Below, one piece after another: positions 34,758-44,545 of a DNA stretch of 64,000 nt (within the stretch, counting starts at the first letter, position 1; each line of letters starts with the position of its first letter). The position numbers were made by a program, and so were the translations under genes. This DNA is from CAYJAB01 sp964368305. GTDB taxonomy: Bacteria; Bacillota_I; Bacilli_A; Erysipelotrichales; Erysipelotrichaceae. Below the pieces are notes generated by a model. It was not told where the DNA came from and made no database searches. It was given only the letters and a program-made list of their open reading frames with translations. The stretch spans positions 62,001-126,000 of the forward strand of contig CAYJAB010000001.1 of NCBI GenBank assembly GCA_964368305.1, read 5' to 3'.

Positions 34758-36686
34758 CTATATATCTAAATTCACAACAAATTCTGCGTTGTCCATAATA
34801 TAATTTTTTCTTGGCTCAACTTCATCACCCATCAACATTTCAAATGCCATATCTGCTTCCATTGCATCTTCCACTGTTACACGCACTAAAGTTCTATATT
34901 GTGGATCCATTGTTGTTTCCCATAACTGGTCAGGATTCATCTCTCCTAGCCCTTTATAACGTTGAACATTTACTTTCTCACCAATTTCTTCTTTAATTTG
35001 TGCCAATTGCGCTTCAGTATAGGCATAATGCACTTCTCTACCTTTACTTATTTTATATAAAGGAGGTTGTGCAATATAAACAAACCCACCATCTACAATT
35101 GGTTTTAAATAGCGATAAAAGAACGTCAATAATAAAGTTCTAATATGCGCACCATCCACATCCGCATCGGTCATGATGATAATTTTATGATACCTGATTT
35201 TTTCTGTATTCATCTCTTCGCCAATTCCACAACCAAATGCTGTAATCATTGAACGAATTTCATTGTTTTCAAAAATACGATGTAAACGTGCTTTTTCTAC
35301 ATTTAAAATTTTACCTCTTAAAGGAAGAATTGCTTGGAATTTACTATCACGTCCTTGTTTTGCACTTCCACCCGCTGAATCCCCTTCGACAAGATAAATC
35401 TCAGAGATTTCAGGATCTCTACTTGAACAATCCGCAAGTTTTCCAGGAAGAGAAGAAATTTCTAAAGCACCTTTTCTTCTTGTAAGTTCTCTTGCTTTTT
35501 TTGCAGCCAATCGTGCTTTTGAGGCAACAATTGTTTTATCTACAATGATTTTCGCATCTTCTGGGTTTTCCATTAAGAATCTTTCTAATTGTTCAGAGAA
35601 TATACCAGATACAATCTTACGCACTTCACTATTTCCAAGTTTTGTCTTAGTTTGTCCTTCATATTGAGGATCTGGATGTTTAACAGAAATAATCGCTGTT
35701 AAACCTTCACGAATATCGTCCCCTAATAATGCATCATCTTCTTTTTTTAGTGCATTAATTTCTTTCGCGTAATTGTTGATAATACGCGTAAGTGCAAGTC
35801 TAAATCCTTCTTCATGTGTTCCACCTTCATGTGTATTAATGTTATTACAGAAAGAATAGATGTTTGGTTGGTACCCATCATTGTATTGCATTGCTACTTC
35901 AACCATAATATTTTCATCTTCACCTTCTACATACACAATTTCTTTTTGAATAGGTGTTTTATTACGATTAATATACTTAATATACTCTTTGATACCACCT
36001 TCATAGTGATATTCTTTTTCTACAACTTCTGTACGTTCATCTCTAATTGACAAACGAATTCCTTTATTTAAGAAAGCCATTTGTCTTAAACGATCACTTA
36101 ATGTATCAAAATTATAGACAGTTGTTTCAGTAAAAATAATAGGATCTGCTTTAAAACGCACAGTACTTCCTGAGATATTTTTATCACATGTTCCAATAAC
36201 TTTTAATTCATCAACTCTATTTCCACCCTCAATAAATTTGATATAAGATATTTGTCCGTCTTTATAAACAGTAACTTCTAAAAATTCAGATAACGCATTT
36301 ACGACAGATGCACCTACTCCATGTAAGCCCCCTGACACTTTATATGCACCACCACCAAATTTACCTCCTGCATGAAGCACAGTAAAAATAGTTTCAACTG
36401 CAGAAATACCTGTTTTATCATGGATTCCTGTAGGCATTCCACGTCCATTGTCTTCAACACGAATAATATTGTCTTTTTCAATGACTAACTTAATCGTATC
36501 TGCATATCCAGCAAGTGCTTCGTCAATACCGTTATCGATAATCTCCCACACTAAATGATGTAATCCTTTTTCAGAGGTTGTGGCAATATACATACCTGGT
36601 CTTTTTCTAACAGCTTCTAACCCCTCTAACACTTGTATATCATCCGCTTCATACGAATGATCTACTTTTTGTAATTCATCTGTCAT
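34758..36686 (-). CDS. gyrB: DNA gyrase subunit B
   Basis: A 642-residue GyrB: GHKL ATPase domain with DNGRGMPTGIH and GLHGVGASVVNALS, transducer, and Toprim domain with EGDSAGGSAKQGRD, PLRGKILNVEKAR and DADVDGAHIRTLLLTFFYR. Overlaps recF by 4 bp and precedes gyrA by 12 bp. Length is typical for Gram-positive GyrB. Confidence 0.98.
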   Translation of the reverse strand: MTDELQKVDHSYEADDIQVLEGLEAVRKRPGMYIATTSEKGLHHLVWEIIDNGIDEALAGYADTIKLVIEKDNIIRVEDNGRGMPTGIHDKTGISAVETIFTVLHAGGKFGGGAYKVSGGLHGVGASVVNALSEFLEVTVYKDGQISYIKFIEGGNRVDELKVIGTCDKNISGSTVRFKADPIIFTETTVYNFDTLSDRLRQMAFLNKGIRLSIRDERTEVVEKEYHYEGGIKEYIKYINRNKTPIQKEIVYVEGEDENIMVEVAMQYNDGYQPNIYSFCNNINTHEGGTHEEGFRLALTRIINNYAKEINALKKEDDALLGDDIREGLTAIISVKHPDPQYEGQTKTKLGNSEVRKIVSGIFSEQLERFLMENPEDAKIIVDKTIVASKARLAAKKARELTRRKGALEISSLPGKLADCSSRDPEISEIYLVEGDSAGGSAKQGRDSKFQAILPLRGKILNVEKARLHRIFENNEIRSMITAFGCGIGEEMNTEKIRYHKIIIMTDADVDGAHIRTLLLTFFYRYLKPIVDGGFVYIAQPPLYKISKGREVHYAYTEAQLAQIKEEIGEKVNVQRYKGLGEMNPDQLWETTMDPQYRTLVRVTVEDAMEADMAFEMLMGDEVEPRKNYIMDNAEFVVNLDI

Positions 36687-37789
36687 CTAAAATCCTCCTT
36701 ATCTAAATAAATAGATCCACTATCTACATAATAAACTTGATATTCTTTAATATTTAACTTCTCAATCTCTTCTATATCTGTTGTCGTAATGATTGTTTGA
36801 ACGTCATTTGGAATTAATCTAAACAAATTAATACGTTTTTGATAATCCAGTTCACTCAATACATCATCTAACAATAAAATAGGTAACTTTTTCTTACTGT
36901 GATAAATATAAGGGATCAATGATATTTTCATAGATAAAATAATCATTCTTTTTTGTCCTTGGGATGCAACACTTGTAATATCATGACTGTTTAACAGTGC
37001 AATAAAATCATCTTTGTGTACACCAATATGTGTTTGTTTAAACAATAAATCTCTATTTAAACTTTTCTCATATTTATCTATAATCAAATCCTTTATTGAT
37101 TCACTTGTATAATCTACAAAAGTCTCATAATTTAATCTCAAAGAAACTTTTTCATTTGAAATCACCTCATAATACTTCTCTAAGTAATGATTTATTACAG
37201 TAATAAATCGAACTCTTTCTTGAATAATCGATACTTGTAAATCTACCATTTGTTTTGTTAAAACTTCTAAAAAAATTAAATCTACATTCTCTTGTTTTAA
37301 AAGTTGATTTCTCTCTTTCAATAATTTTAAATAATGATTTAAATTTACCAAATAGATAGAACGAATCTTTCCGATTTCAAAATCCATAAATCTTCTTCTT
37401 TTTTTAGGTGAAGATTCAAATAAATCTAAATCAGAAGGTGAAAATATAATTGCATTTAATATCCCAATAAATTCACTACTTTTTTTCATCGGTTGATTTT
37501 GATAAAAAAGAGATCGACCATTTTCACTTAAAACAGCTTTCACCTTTTTCTTATCATCCAAATCAAGAATTGTAGCTTCCATTGCAGCAAACATACAATC
37601 ATGTTTAATCAACTGTAAATCTAATACATTTCTAAAAGAACGTGTTGTTGAAAGATATACGATACTTTCAATAATATTAGTTTTACCTTGTGCATTATTT
37701 CCTAAAAATATATTCAACTTTGGATGTAAATTTACTTCACATTTTCCATAGTTACGAAAATCATGAAGCTTCAATCTTTGAATAATCAT
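36683..37789 (-). CDS. recF: DNA replication and repair protein RecF
   Basis: A 368-residue SMC-like ATPase that with RecO/RecR loads RecA at gaps. Walker A GNNAQGKTN (30-38), signature SQGQKRMIILSMK, Walker B LLLDDVLSELD. Overlaps yaaA by 4 bp and gyrB by 4 bp, so the genes are translationally coupled. Confidence 0.97.
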   Translation of the reverse strand: MIIQRLKLHDFRNYGKCEVNLHPKLNIFLGNNAQGKTNIIESIVYLSTTRSFRNVLDLQLIKHDCMFAAMEATILDLDDKKKVKAVLSENGRSLFYQNQPMKKSSEFIGILNAIIFSPSDLDLFESSPKKRRRFMDFEIGKIRSIYLVNLNHYLKLLKERNQLLKQENVDLIFLEVLTKQMVDLQVSIIQERVRFITVINHYLEKYYEVISNEKVSLRLNYETFVDYTSESIKDLIIDKYEKSLNRDLLFKQTHIGVHKDDFIALLNSHDITSVASQGQKRMIILSMKISLIPYIYHSKKKLPILLLDDVLSELDYQKRINLFRLIPNDVQTIITTTDIEEIEKLNIKEYQVYYVDSGSIYLDKEDFR

Positions 37790-37989
37790 TTTGAAATTGT
37801 GTAAGATTTATTTTCGATTGTGATTTGATCATTAGGATATAATTTTCTTCCTCTACGGTCCTCTTTTTCACCATTTACAAAAATAGCTAATTCCTTAACC
37901 GCAAACTTTGCTTCTCCACCAGAACCTATCCAATCTGTTAATTTTAACAGTTGTCCTAGTGTAATAAATTCAGAAGTAATTTTTATCAT
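37786..37989 (-). CDS. yaaA: S4 domain protein YaaA (RlbA)
   Basis: A 67-residue S4 RNA-binding domain protein found between dnaN and recF in Bacillota. The S4 core TLGQLLKLTDWIGSGGEAKFAVKE and the RRGRKLYPND turn are recognisable. SD AAGGAGGA. It begins a four-gene unit with recF, gyrB and gyrA, but is separated from dnaN by an inserted MFS gene. Confidence 0.93.
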   Translation of the reverse strand: MIKITSEFITLGQLLKLTDWIGSGGEAKFAVKELAIFVNGEKEDRRGRKLYPNDQITIENKSYTISK

Positions 37990-38040
37990 AATTCAATCCT
38001 CCTTCATGCATAATCATACCAATTTAGTATATCATAAAAT

Positions 38041-38098
38041 AGCCCAAAAAGCAGTATTTTAAGGTTATAAAATACACTTTTTAGGCTATATTTTTTAT
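38041..38098 (-). terminator. Terminator after MFS gene
   Basis: Long inverted repeat: ATAGCC-CAAAAAG on the left and CTTTTTAGGCTAT on the right, with an inner GTATTTTA/TAAAATAC stem; T-rich - strand tail. Just downstream of the MFS stop. Confidence 0.6.
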
Positions 38099-38115
38099 TG
38101 TTTTACCAACTAATT

Positions 38116-39303
38116 TTATTTTGTTTTTAAAGCTGATTTTTTTTGATATATTTTAATAAAAACTAAACTTAATGTAAACATAGCACCTGCTAAAATAAAT
38201 GGAAGTGTAAAGCCAAATCCATAAATATATCCAGCAGACAATGAACCAAATACAAGTCCTAAACTTTTTACTCCACTATATACACCAGATAAAATTCCAG
38301 CGACCTTAGGATCATTTTTTTCAATAAATACCGACTGTACAATTGGTTGATAAATTGAGTTGACTCCAAAGAAAACTAAATTGAAAATAATAAATAAAAC
38401 TAATAAACCAGTATATGCTGCAAGTATAGAAGATACTGCACCTACAAGCAATACAACAAACAATGATTTTACTTGATCTGTATGTTTTATAATCCACATA
38501 TTAATTGTAAAGTTGGAAATTAAACCAATGATACCAATCACAGCTTTCATAAGTCCATTATACACTGGAGGGAAATTTAATTGATCTTTCAAATAATAAT
38601 TAAATGCATTGTCATATGCACTTGATGCGAATGAAGTTAAGAAGATAACAACTAAAAAGATAACCATAGCTGAAGTAACGTAAGATTTAGAAGCAACAAT
38701 TGATTTTATAGGATTCGCTTTTTTCATTATTTGTTTAACTGATACTTTTTCTTCTACAACATACACTTCTTTAATAATAAAATGACCTAATATCCCAACT
38801 AAAACCATCCAAACAGCTTGAGTATAAAATGCAATATAATAATTTGTGTTTCCAATAACTCCACCAATTAAAAAGCCAAAAGCTGCTGCTGCTAAAGTAC
38901 AAGCAGTGTAAATTGATAAATTTCTTGAACGCATATTAATATCACTTACATCCACTACATAAGCAAGTGTAGATACAAGACCACCACTTGCAAAAAGTCC
39001 TGCGATAAAACGACAAATAATAACTGATGTTTCATCATATGAAATCCCTAAACCCAATTGTGAGATGCCATATCCAATACATATAAAAGTAAACACTTTA
39101 ACTCTACCAAATGCATTAGACGCTTCTCCCCAAAATACAGATGCGACAAAACTTCCTAAACACATTGCAGCAAAAGAAACTCCAAAAATACTAGATGGTA
39201 AATCTAATTCAGTAAATAAAGTAGGAGTCACTGGATGATGAAAATTCATACCAAGATTCATTAAGCATGTAACAAATAAAATTAAAATAAATTCTTTTTT
39301 CAT
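38116..39303 (-). CDS. MFS transporter
   Basis: A 395-residue major facilitator with about 12 transmembrane helices. Loop 2-3 carries GEASNAFGRVKVF, the conserved G-x-x-x-D/N-x-x-G-R-x-x motif, and helix 4 has RFIAGLFASGG. The second half contains a long central loop near residue 190. Substrate unknown; multidrug-like sequence. Position is unusual: it splits dnaN from yaaA-recF and has its own terminator, so it is likely an insertion into the ancestral origin operon. Confidence 0.9.
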   Translation of the reverse strand: MKKEFILILFVTCLMNLGMNFHHPVTPTLFTELDLPSSIFGVSFAAMCLGSFVASVFWGEASNAFGRVKVFTFICIGYGISQLGLGISYDETSVIICRFIAGLFASGGLVSTLAYVVDVSDINMRSRNLSIYTACTLAAAAFGFLIGGVIGNTNYYIAFYTQAVWMVLVGILGHFIIKEVYVVEEKVSVKQIMKKANPIKSIVASKSYVTSAMVIFLVVIFLTSFASSAYDNAFNYYLKDQLNFPPVYNGLMKAVIGIIGLISNFTINMWIIKHTDQVKSLFVVLLVGAVSSILAAYTGLLVLFIIFNLVFFGVNSIYQPIVQSVFIEKNDPKVAGILSGVYSGVKSLGLVFGSLSAGYIYGFGFTLPFILAGAMFTLSLVFIKIYQKKSALKTK

Positions 39304-39324
39304 ATATTCTCCTCAATTTAATAT

Positions 39325-39349
39325 AAAAGAAAACCGAATCGGTTTTCTT
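39325..39349 (-). terminator. Terminator after dnaN
   Basis: Hairpin AGAAAACCGA/TCGGTTTTCT followed by TTTATATT on the - strand, at the dnaN stop. Confidence 0.75.
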
Positions 39350-39351
39350 AA

Positions 39352-40473
39352 TTATGAATATGTTCTTACTGGTAATATTAGTTGAACAATGCTATCATCG
39401 TTTACATTTCTTACAATAAATGGTTTCATATGACCACTGAAAGAGATTTTAATTTCAGAACAATTTAAAACTTTAATTGCATCGTATACATAACGTCCAC
39501 TAAAAGAAATTTCTAATTCATCTCCTGTATAAGACATTGCTGATATTTTTTCAAAAGAAGATCCAACTTCTTGTGATTTACTTGAAATAATAATTTCATT
39601 TGAAGAAGCAGAAAGCTTCACAATAGAAATACCATCATTTTTAATAAATGAAGCTCTATCAATCGCATTTAACATGTCACGAGAGTCAATTACAAGTTCA
39701 TGATCAAATACATTAGGGATCAATTTACTTGTCTCTGGATAAACACCTTCAATTAAACGAGATTGTACTGTTGTATTTTCAATATAAACTTGAATTTTTT
39801 TATCAGAAACTGCAATTTCAATATCTGATTCACGTTCAATTGATTTCGCGATTTCAGCAAGACTTTTTGCAGGAATTGTAATATTAAAATCATCAATTCC
39901 ATTTACATCGATTACTTTTTTCGCTAAACGATAACTATCTGTAGCAACACATTCTAAGCGATTATCAACTGCTTTGAAATTAACACCTGTTAAAACAGGT
40001 CTTGTTTCTTTATCACTTGTTGCAAAAGATGTTTGATTAATAACTTTTAATAATACATCAGCATTAATTGTAAATGTTCTTTCTGGTTTAGAAAAATCTA
40101 AAGCAGGATATTCACTTGCTTTCATACCATTGATTTTAAATTCTGCAGATTGTCCGCTAATACGTGTTAAAGATCCATCAATAATTTCTACTTCAATTTC
40201 AACAGCATCAATTTTACGTACAATTTCTAAAATATATTTGGCTTCAATAACAATTGAACCTTCTTCAATAACATTTAAAATTGTTTCTTCTTCTGTGTTA
40301 CTAATTCTCTTTTTAATAGAAATATCAGAACTACTTCCTGTTAAATATATTTCATTATTAAAAACTTCAATTTTAATTCCTGATAATGATGGAATAGGAG
40401 AATTACTAGAAATCGCTCTTGAAACTGCAGAAAGTGCATTATAGAATTCTTTTTTTGAGATTTTGAAATACAT
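39352..40473 (-). CDS. dnaN: DNA polymerase III beta subunit (sliding clamp)
   Basis: A 373-residue clamp, full length with three similar subdomains. Conserved features are TGSSSDISIKKRI, VLTGVNFKAVDNRLECVATDSYRLAKK and the C-terminal QLILPVRTY which forms the partner-binding pocket edge. Follows dnaA with a spacer holding DnaA boxes. SD AAGGGGG. Confidence 0.97.
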   Translation of the reverse strand: MYFKISKKEFYNALSAVSRAISSNSPIPSLSGIKIEVFNNEIYLTGSSSDISIKKRISNTEEETILNVIEEGSIVIEAKYILEIVRKIDAVEIEVEIIDGSLTRISGQSAEFKINGMKASEYPALDFSKPERTFTINADVLLKVINQTSFATSDKETRPVLTGVNFKAVDNRLECVATDSYRLAKKVIDVNGIDDFNITIPAKSLAEIAKSIERESDIEIAVSDKKIQVYIENTTVQSRLIEGVYPETSKLIPNVFDHELVIDSRDMLNAIDRASFIKNDGISIVKLSASSNEIIISSKSQEVGSSFEKISAMSYTGDELEISFSGRYVYDAIKVLNCSEIKISFSGHMKPFIVRNVNDDSIVQLILPVRTYS

Positions 40474-40524
40474 AATATTAGCCCCCTTTTATATTTATTT
40501 AATGAACTTATTATTATTAAGCAC

Positions 40525-40541
40525 TGTGGATAAGTGGATAA
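40525..40541. promoter_or_regulatory. DnaA boxes between dnaA and dnaN
   Basis: TGTGGATAA (40525-40533, reverse of TTATCCACA) and AGTGGATAA (40533-40541), overlapping by one base, in the dnaA-dnaN spacer. Likely a dnaA/dnaN regulatory or minor origin element. Confidence 0.75.
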
Positions 40542-40618
40542 GTGTTAAAAACACCTTACCTAACAACTATTTTAACATTTTTTTATGTGAAAAGATAGTG
40601 GAAATATGTGCATAATTT

Positions 40619-42001
40619 CTAAAAAACTTTTTCAATTTCTTGAATTGCAATTTTATAAGACATATCATTTTTAAGTTTCTTTTCTATATTCTCACAACCA
40701 TTAATAACAGTAGAATGATCACGTTTACCAAATTCTTCTCCAATTTTAACAAATGATAAATCTAAATGCTTTCTACATAAATACATTGCGATATGACGTG
40801 CAAAAGCAATGTTTTTAGTACGTGTTTTAGAAGTAAGTTGTTGAGAAGTCAATCCATAGTAATTCGCAACAGCTTTTTTAATACTATATACATTTAATTC
40901 TTGATTACTACTCGCTGTTTGTCCCTTAAACGCTTGAATTGCAGATTTAATATCAATACGGTCATTTTCAGTTTGTTCAGGATTTGACATAATAGTAAGG
41001 AAAATAAGTCTATTTAAAGCACCTTCAAGTGATCTTACATCTTTATTAAAGTTTGTAGCAATATAAGCAAGTGCTTCATTGTCAACTAAAGATGGATCAA
41101 TTGATTGATATTCTAATTTTTTCTCTAATATAGCAAGAGCTGTTTCAAATTCAGGACTATCGACACCAACAGAAAGACCAGAAGAGAATCGACTAATCAA
41201 TCTTTCTTCTAAACCTTTAATTTCAGCAGGAGAACGATCACTTGTTAAAATGATTTGTTTTCTATTATTTACCAATTCATTAAATATAGTAAAGAAGATC
41301 TCGTGTGATTTTTCTTTTCCAGCTAAAAACTGAATGTCATCCACAAGTAAAATATCTACTTGATTCAATGATTGTTTAAATTCCTCAATTTTATTATTTT
41401 TAATTGTATTTACAACATTTGATACAAATTCTGTACTACTTGTATAAAGAACTTTCTTATCTGGTAAGTTTTTAAGTGTATAATTCCCAATTGCATGAAG
41501 TAAATGTGTCTTACCAAGTCCACTATTTCCAAAAATAAAAAGTGGTGTATAAAAATGACCTGGTTTTAAGGCACATGCAAGTGCTGCAGTGTGGCTTTCT
41601 TTGTTACATGGACCAATAATAAAATTATCAAACGTATAATCTGGAATAATGTTCGTAGTTTTATAATCGTAAGATGGTGTAACGTCTATATTTCCCGCAT
41701 TTTTGAATGGAATTTCTTTTTTAACATTCGATTCATGTACAATTTTACATTCTATATTTTTATTAAGTACTTTTTGTAAGCATTGTTCTATTAAATGACT
41801 ATCACTATTTAAAATAGAAACAGCAATAACTGTATCTACACTTATAATTGCAAGTTCATCATTTAAACTACACAACTTACTTTTTGATAAAAATGTATCA
41901 AACGTAGCTTCATCATAACTATGGGGCCCACCAACAATATCTTCCATAAAAATTTCTAATGTTTTTTCCCATATTTCCTTGTAATAAAATTCAACTGACA
42001 T
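40619..42001 (-). CDS. dnaA: Chromosomal replication initiator DnaA
   Basis: A 460-residue initiator. N-terminal domain I (1-80), linker, AAA+ domain with Walker A GNSGLGKTH and Walker B LLVDDIQFLAG, sensor SDRSP, and domain IV with signature DHSTVINGCENI that reads the TTATCCACA boxes. Sits between two box clusters and probably autoregulates. SD AAAGGGG. Confidence 0.98.
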   Translation of the reverse strand: MSVEFYYKEIWEKTLEIFMEDIVGGPHSYDEATFDTFLSKSKLCSLNDELAIISVDTVIAVSILNSDSHLIEQCLQKVLNKNIECKIVHESNVKKEIPFKNAGNIDVTPSYDYKTTNIIPDYTFDNFIIGPCNKESHTAALACALKPGHFYTPLFIFGNSGLGKTHLLHAIGNYTLKNLPDKKVLYTSSTEFVSNVVNTIKNNKIEEFKQSLNQVDILLVDDIQFLAGKEKSHEIFFTIFNELVNNRKQIILTSDRSPAEIKGLEERLISRFSSGLSVGVDSPEFETALAILEKKLEYQSIDPSLVDNEALAYIATNFNKDVRSLEGALNRLIFLTIMSNPEQTENDRIDIKSAIQAFKGQTASSNQELNVYSIKKAVANYYGLTSQQLTSKTRTKNIAFARHIAMYLCRKHLDLSFVKIGEEFGKRDHSTVINGCENIEKKLKNDMSYKIAIQEIEKVF

Positions 42002-42074
42002 AAAATAATACCCCTTTAAGTAACTTAATATTACTCTACTTTATTTCAAAAATCTATATACAAATTCGCATAGA

Positions 42075-42465
42075 AAAACTTATCCACATCTAAACATATA
42101 AATAAGCTTTTATTTAAAGCGTTTAAGATGAGTTATCCACGGTTATCCACAAAATTTAAACTGTGGATAACTTGTGTATAAGTAACTGTGCATTTCATTT
42201 TTGTGAACAAGTGGGGAAAACAAAGTAATCCACATAGATTATACACAAGGTATGTGGATTAAATTCCCTTATAAATAAAGGGTGAAAATGACTTTTAAAC
42301 AGTTTCCACATACTGTGGATAACTTATAAATTATATATGTGATTAAGTGTGTTTATAACAATTTATCCACAATTAATTAAACTGTGAAATCATTTTTATA
42401 TTCAAAGTAATACACAATTACTTAAAATAACTTATCCACAGTACATTATATGTGGATAAAAGGAA
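42075..42465. promoter_or_regulatory. oriC: Replication origin (oriC) upstream of dnaA
   Basis: A 529-bp gene-free stretch (42002-42530) that holds at least seven exact or one-mismatch DnaA boxes. Exact TTATCCACA: 42080-42088, 42143-42151, 42363-42371, 42432-42440; reverse TGTGGATAA: 42162-42170, 42314-42322, 42451-42459. TTATCCACG is at 42133-42141; TTATACACA at 42239-42247; TAATCCACA at 42226-42234 and, reversed, at 42253-42261. Surrounding DNA is very AT-rich. The DUE and any DnaA-trio are not fixed by eye. Confidence 0.9.
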
Positions 42466-42489
42466 TAAACTTGTGAAAAAAAGTCAAAA

Positions 42490-42520
42490 AAAAACAGGTG
42501 AACACTCACCTGTTTTAAGC
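42490..42520 (-). terminator. Terminator after Ntn-hydrolase gene
   Basis: Hairpin AAAACAGGTG-AACAC-TCACCTGTTTT with an eight-base T-run on the - strand, separating the leftward gene at 42531 from oriC. Confidence 0.8.
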
Positions 42521-42530
42521 ATTTATTTTT

Positions 42531-43574
42531 TTATTTAAAATCATCAAATGAGTAAGAGTAGACAACTTCGAAATCATCCCCTACAGTTACATCAAGACTT
42601 AAGTTTTCCAAGTTATATACAACAGACCATTGTGTAGAATCTTGGCTTACACTTTCAAGTAAATCCATTGCTTCTTCTTCTGTTAAGATTCCATCTTTTT
42701 CAGTTAATGTTGCATCCAAAATATCGAAACGATCAAATCCTTTTCCAAATCCATAAACCTCTTCACTAATTAAGAAGTTTGTTAAGAATTGATGTTCTCC
42801 TTCTGCTTTTCTAATTACGTTAATTTCATTTCCAATATACTCAATAACAGCACTATTTCCAGCTTTGTCAACAATTTGGAAATGGTAAGATGCATTTGCA
42901 GAAGCATGCATATCATAAGATTCGAATAAAGTAATAGCTTCTTCAACTGTTGCTGCTTTATCAAGTACAAGTCTCATAAGAGATGTTGTAGTTAAATCAG
43001 GTTTGTCTGTTTGTTGGTTTGTTGGATCAGTTTCGATTAATAAAACGCCAATTGCCAATCCTTTTTCATTTAATCCATCCATCATGACATAAGGGACAGC
43101 TAATGTCATTAATTGTTGCATAAGTGTTAAACTATCTTGGTGTGTATTAATTCCAACAACGTTCGCATTTGCAATTGCAATTGATTTATATCCGTTTTCA
43201 GGTTGTGTAAAAGTCACCATTGAAGGAACAGGATCTAAGTCATAGTTTCTTCCAAAAATAGCATCCCCCTCTGGTGTATGTGCTAAAAATGTACTACATC
43301 CAAAATCTGGGATATTAAATGTAATTGGTAATCCTTGCAAGATTTCTCCAATTAAGAAATTCGTTAATTCGCTATCTGTGCTTGCACCGCCAGCGGCAAC
43401 TAACTCATCTAATGCATAATCATTTTGCATATGGATTTCATATAGTCCATATTCATCAATTTTTTTAATTGACATAATTGTTGAAATTTCATCTTTAAAC
43501 ATGAAGCCTAAAGCCAGTACAGCAACAATTACTAAAGTAACAACGACTAATAATATTCTCTTTAATAATTTCAT
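42531..43574 (-). CDS. Linear amide C-N hydrolase-like (choloylglycine hydrolase/Ntn family)
   Basis: A 347-residue protein with an N-terminal membrane anchor (about 5-25) and an Ntn-hydrolase domain. FGCSTF places the likely nucleophile Cys93 in the family context, and GRNYDL (108-113) supplies the conserved Arg/Asn/Asp. The Cys is not at the N-terminus, so self-cleavage is implied, as in acid ceramidase/C45-type enzymes. Substrate could be bile salts, N-acyl amides or penicillin-like amides; not decided here. Located between oriC and a HAD gene; SD AGAGGAGA. Confidence 0.75.
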   Translation of the reverse strand: MKLLKRILLVVVTLVIVAVLALGFMFKDEISTIMSIKKIDEYGLYEIHMQNDYALDELVAAGGASTDSELTNFLIGEILQGLPITFNIPDFGCSTFLAHTPEGDAIFGRNYDLDPVPSMVTFTQPENGYKSIAIANANVVGINTHQDSLTLMQQLMTLAVPYVMMDGLNEKGLAIGVLLIETDPTNQQTDKPDLTTTSLMRLVLDKAATVEEAITLFESYDMHASANASYHFQIVDKAGNSAVIEYIGNEINVIRKAEGEHQFLTNFLISEEVYGFGKGFDRFDILDATLTEKDGILTEEEAMDLLESVSQDSTQWSVVYNLENLSLDVTVGDDFEVVYSYSFDDFK

Positions 43575-43718
43575 AAAATCTCCTCTTTTATTATAAATAA
43601 CTTTGAAATTATATCAAAAATGGTTTGAATGTCAAATTTTTTATAATAATAAACTTTGATATACAATCTATTTTAGAGTGTGGTATACTTTAAAGCATAG
43701 ATTTAAGGAGAAAATAAG

Positions 43719-44426
43719 ATGAAAAAAGCAATATTATTCGATTTAGATGGAACGTTATTAAAAATGGATCAGGACTTATTTATGAAACTATATTTTTCAG
43801 AGTTCACAAAAAAAATGATGGAAATAGGAATTGATCCAAAAGTGATGATGGCTGGTATGAATGCTGGTGTTGTCGCAATGATACAAAACGATGGAACGAT
43901 ATCAAATGAAGATCGTTTCTGGGAAGTTTTCAATAAGACAACAGGTCTTGAAAAAGAAACTATAAAAGAAACAGCAGACGTATTTTATAAAGATTATTTT
44001 AAAGTGGCAAAACAAGCGTGTGCTGAAAACATAGGTGGAACAAAATTAATCGCCTTATTAAAAGAAAAAGGATATAAATTAATTTGTGCTACAAATCCAA
44101 TGTTTCCACATCCTGCAACACACCAAAGAATTGAGTGGGCTGGATTAAATGTATCAGATTTTGACTACATCACAACTTATGAAAATAGTAGTTATTGTAA
44201 ACCAAATCCAAAGTATTATACAGAAATATTAGAAAAACATAATTTATCAGCAGATGAAGTTATCATGGTTGGAAATGACGAAAGAGAAGATGGAAATGCA
44301 TGTTTAGCAAAAATTGATGTTGTATTTGTAACAGATGAGCTTGTTAAAAGAGAGGATGTAAATCATACACCGATTTTCAAAGGAACAATTGAAGAAGTAT
44401 ATCATTACTTTAAAGAAAATCATTAA
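43719..44426 (+). CDS. HAD family hydrolase
   Basis: A 235-residue HAD hydrolase of the beta-phosphoglucomutase/phosphatase subclass (helical cap C1): motif I FDLDGTLL (7-14), motif II CATN, motif III Lys in KPNPKYY, motif IV VGNDEREDGNA. Substrate unknown. SD AAGGAG. It lies on the rightward side of the origin, upstream of rpmH. Confidence 0.88.
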   Translation: MKKAILFDLDGTLLKMDQDLFMKLYFSEFTKKMMEIGIDPKVMMAGMNAGVVAMIQNDGTISNEDRFWEVFNKTTGLEKETIKETADVFYKDYFKVAKQACAENIGGTKLIALLKEKGYKLICATNPMFPHPATHQRIEWAGLNVSDFDYITTYENSSYCKPNPKYYTEILEKHNLSADEVIMVGNDEREDGNACLAKIDVVFVTDELVKREDVNHTPIFKGTIEEVYHYFKENH

Positions 44427-44461
44427 TTTATAGAAAGTATATAGATAATTAAAGAGTTTAT

Positions 44462-44490
44462 TTGACTTTATGAACTATTTTATGTATAAT
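44462..44490 (+). promoter_or_regulatory. Promoter of rpmH
   Basis: TTGACT (44462-44467), 17-bp spacer, TATAAT (44485-44490). It precedes rpmH by about 55 bases. Confidence 0.8.
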
Positions 44491-44545
44491 CTAAAGGCAA
44501 TTGCTCAATATTGTAATAAAAAAAGAACTGGAGGTGGATCCTAAT

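Noticed and set aside
42002..42530. A CRISPR-like array in the repeated TTATCCACA region
   Set aside because: Boxes are 9 bp, irregularly spaced and in both orientations; they are DnaA boxes.
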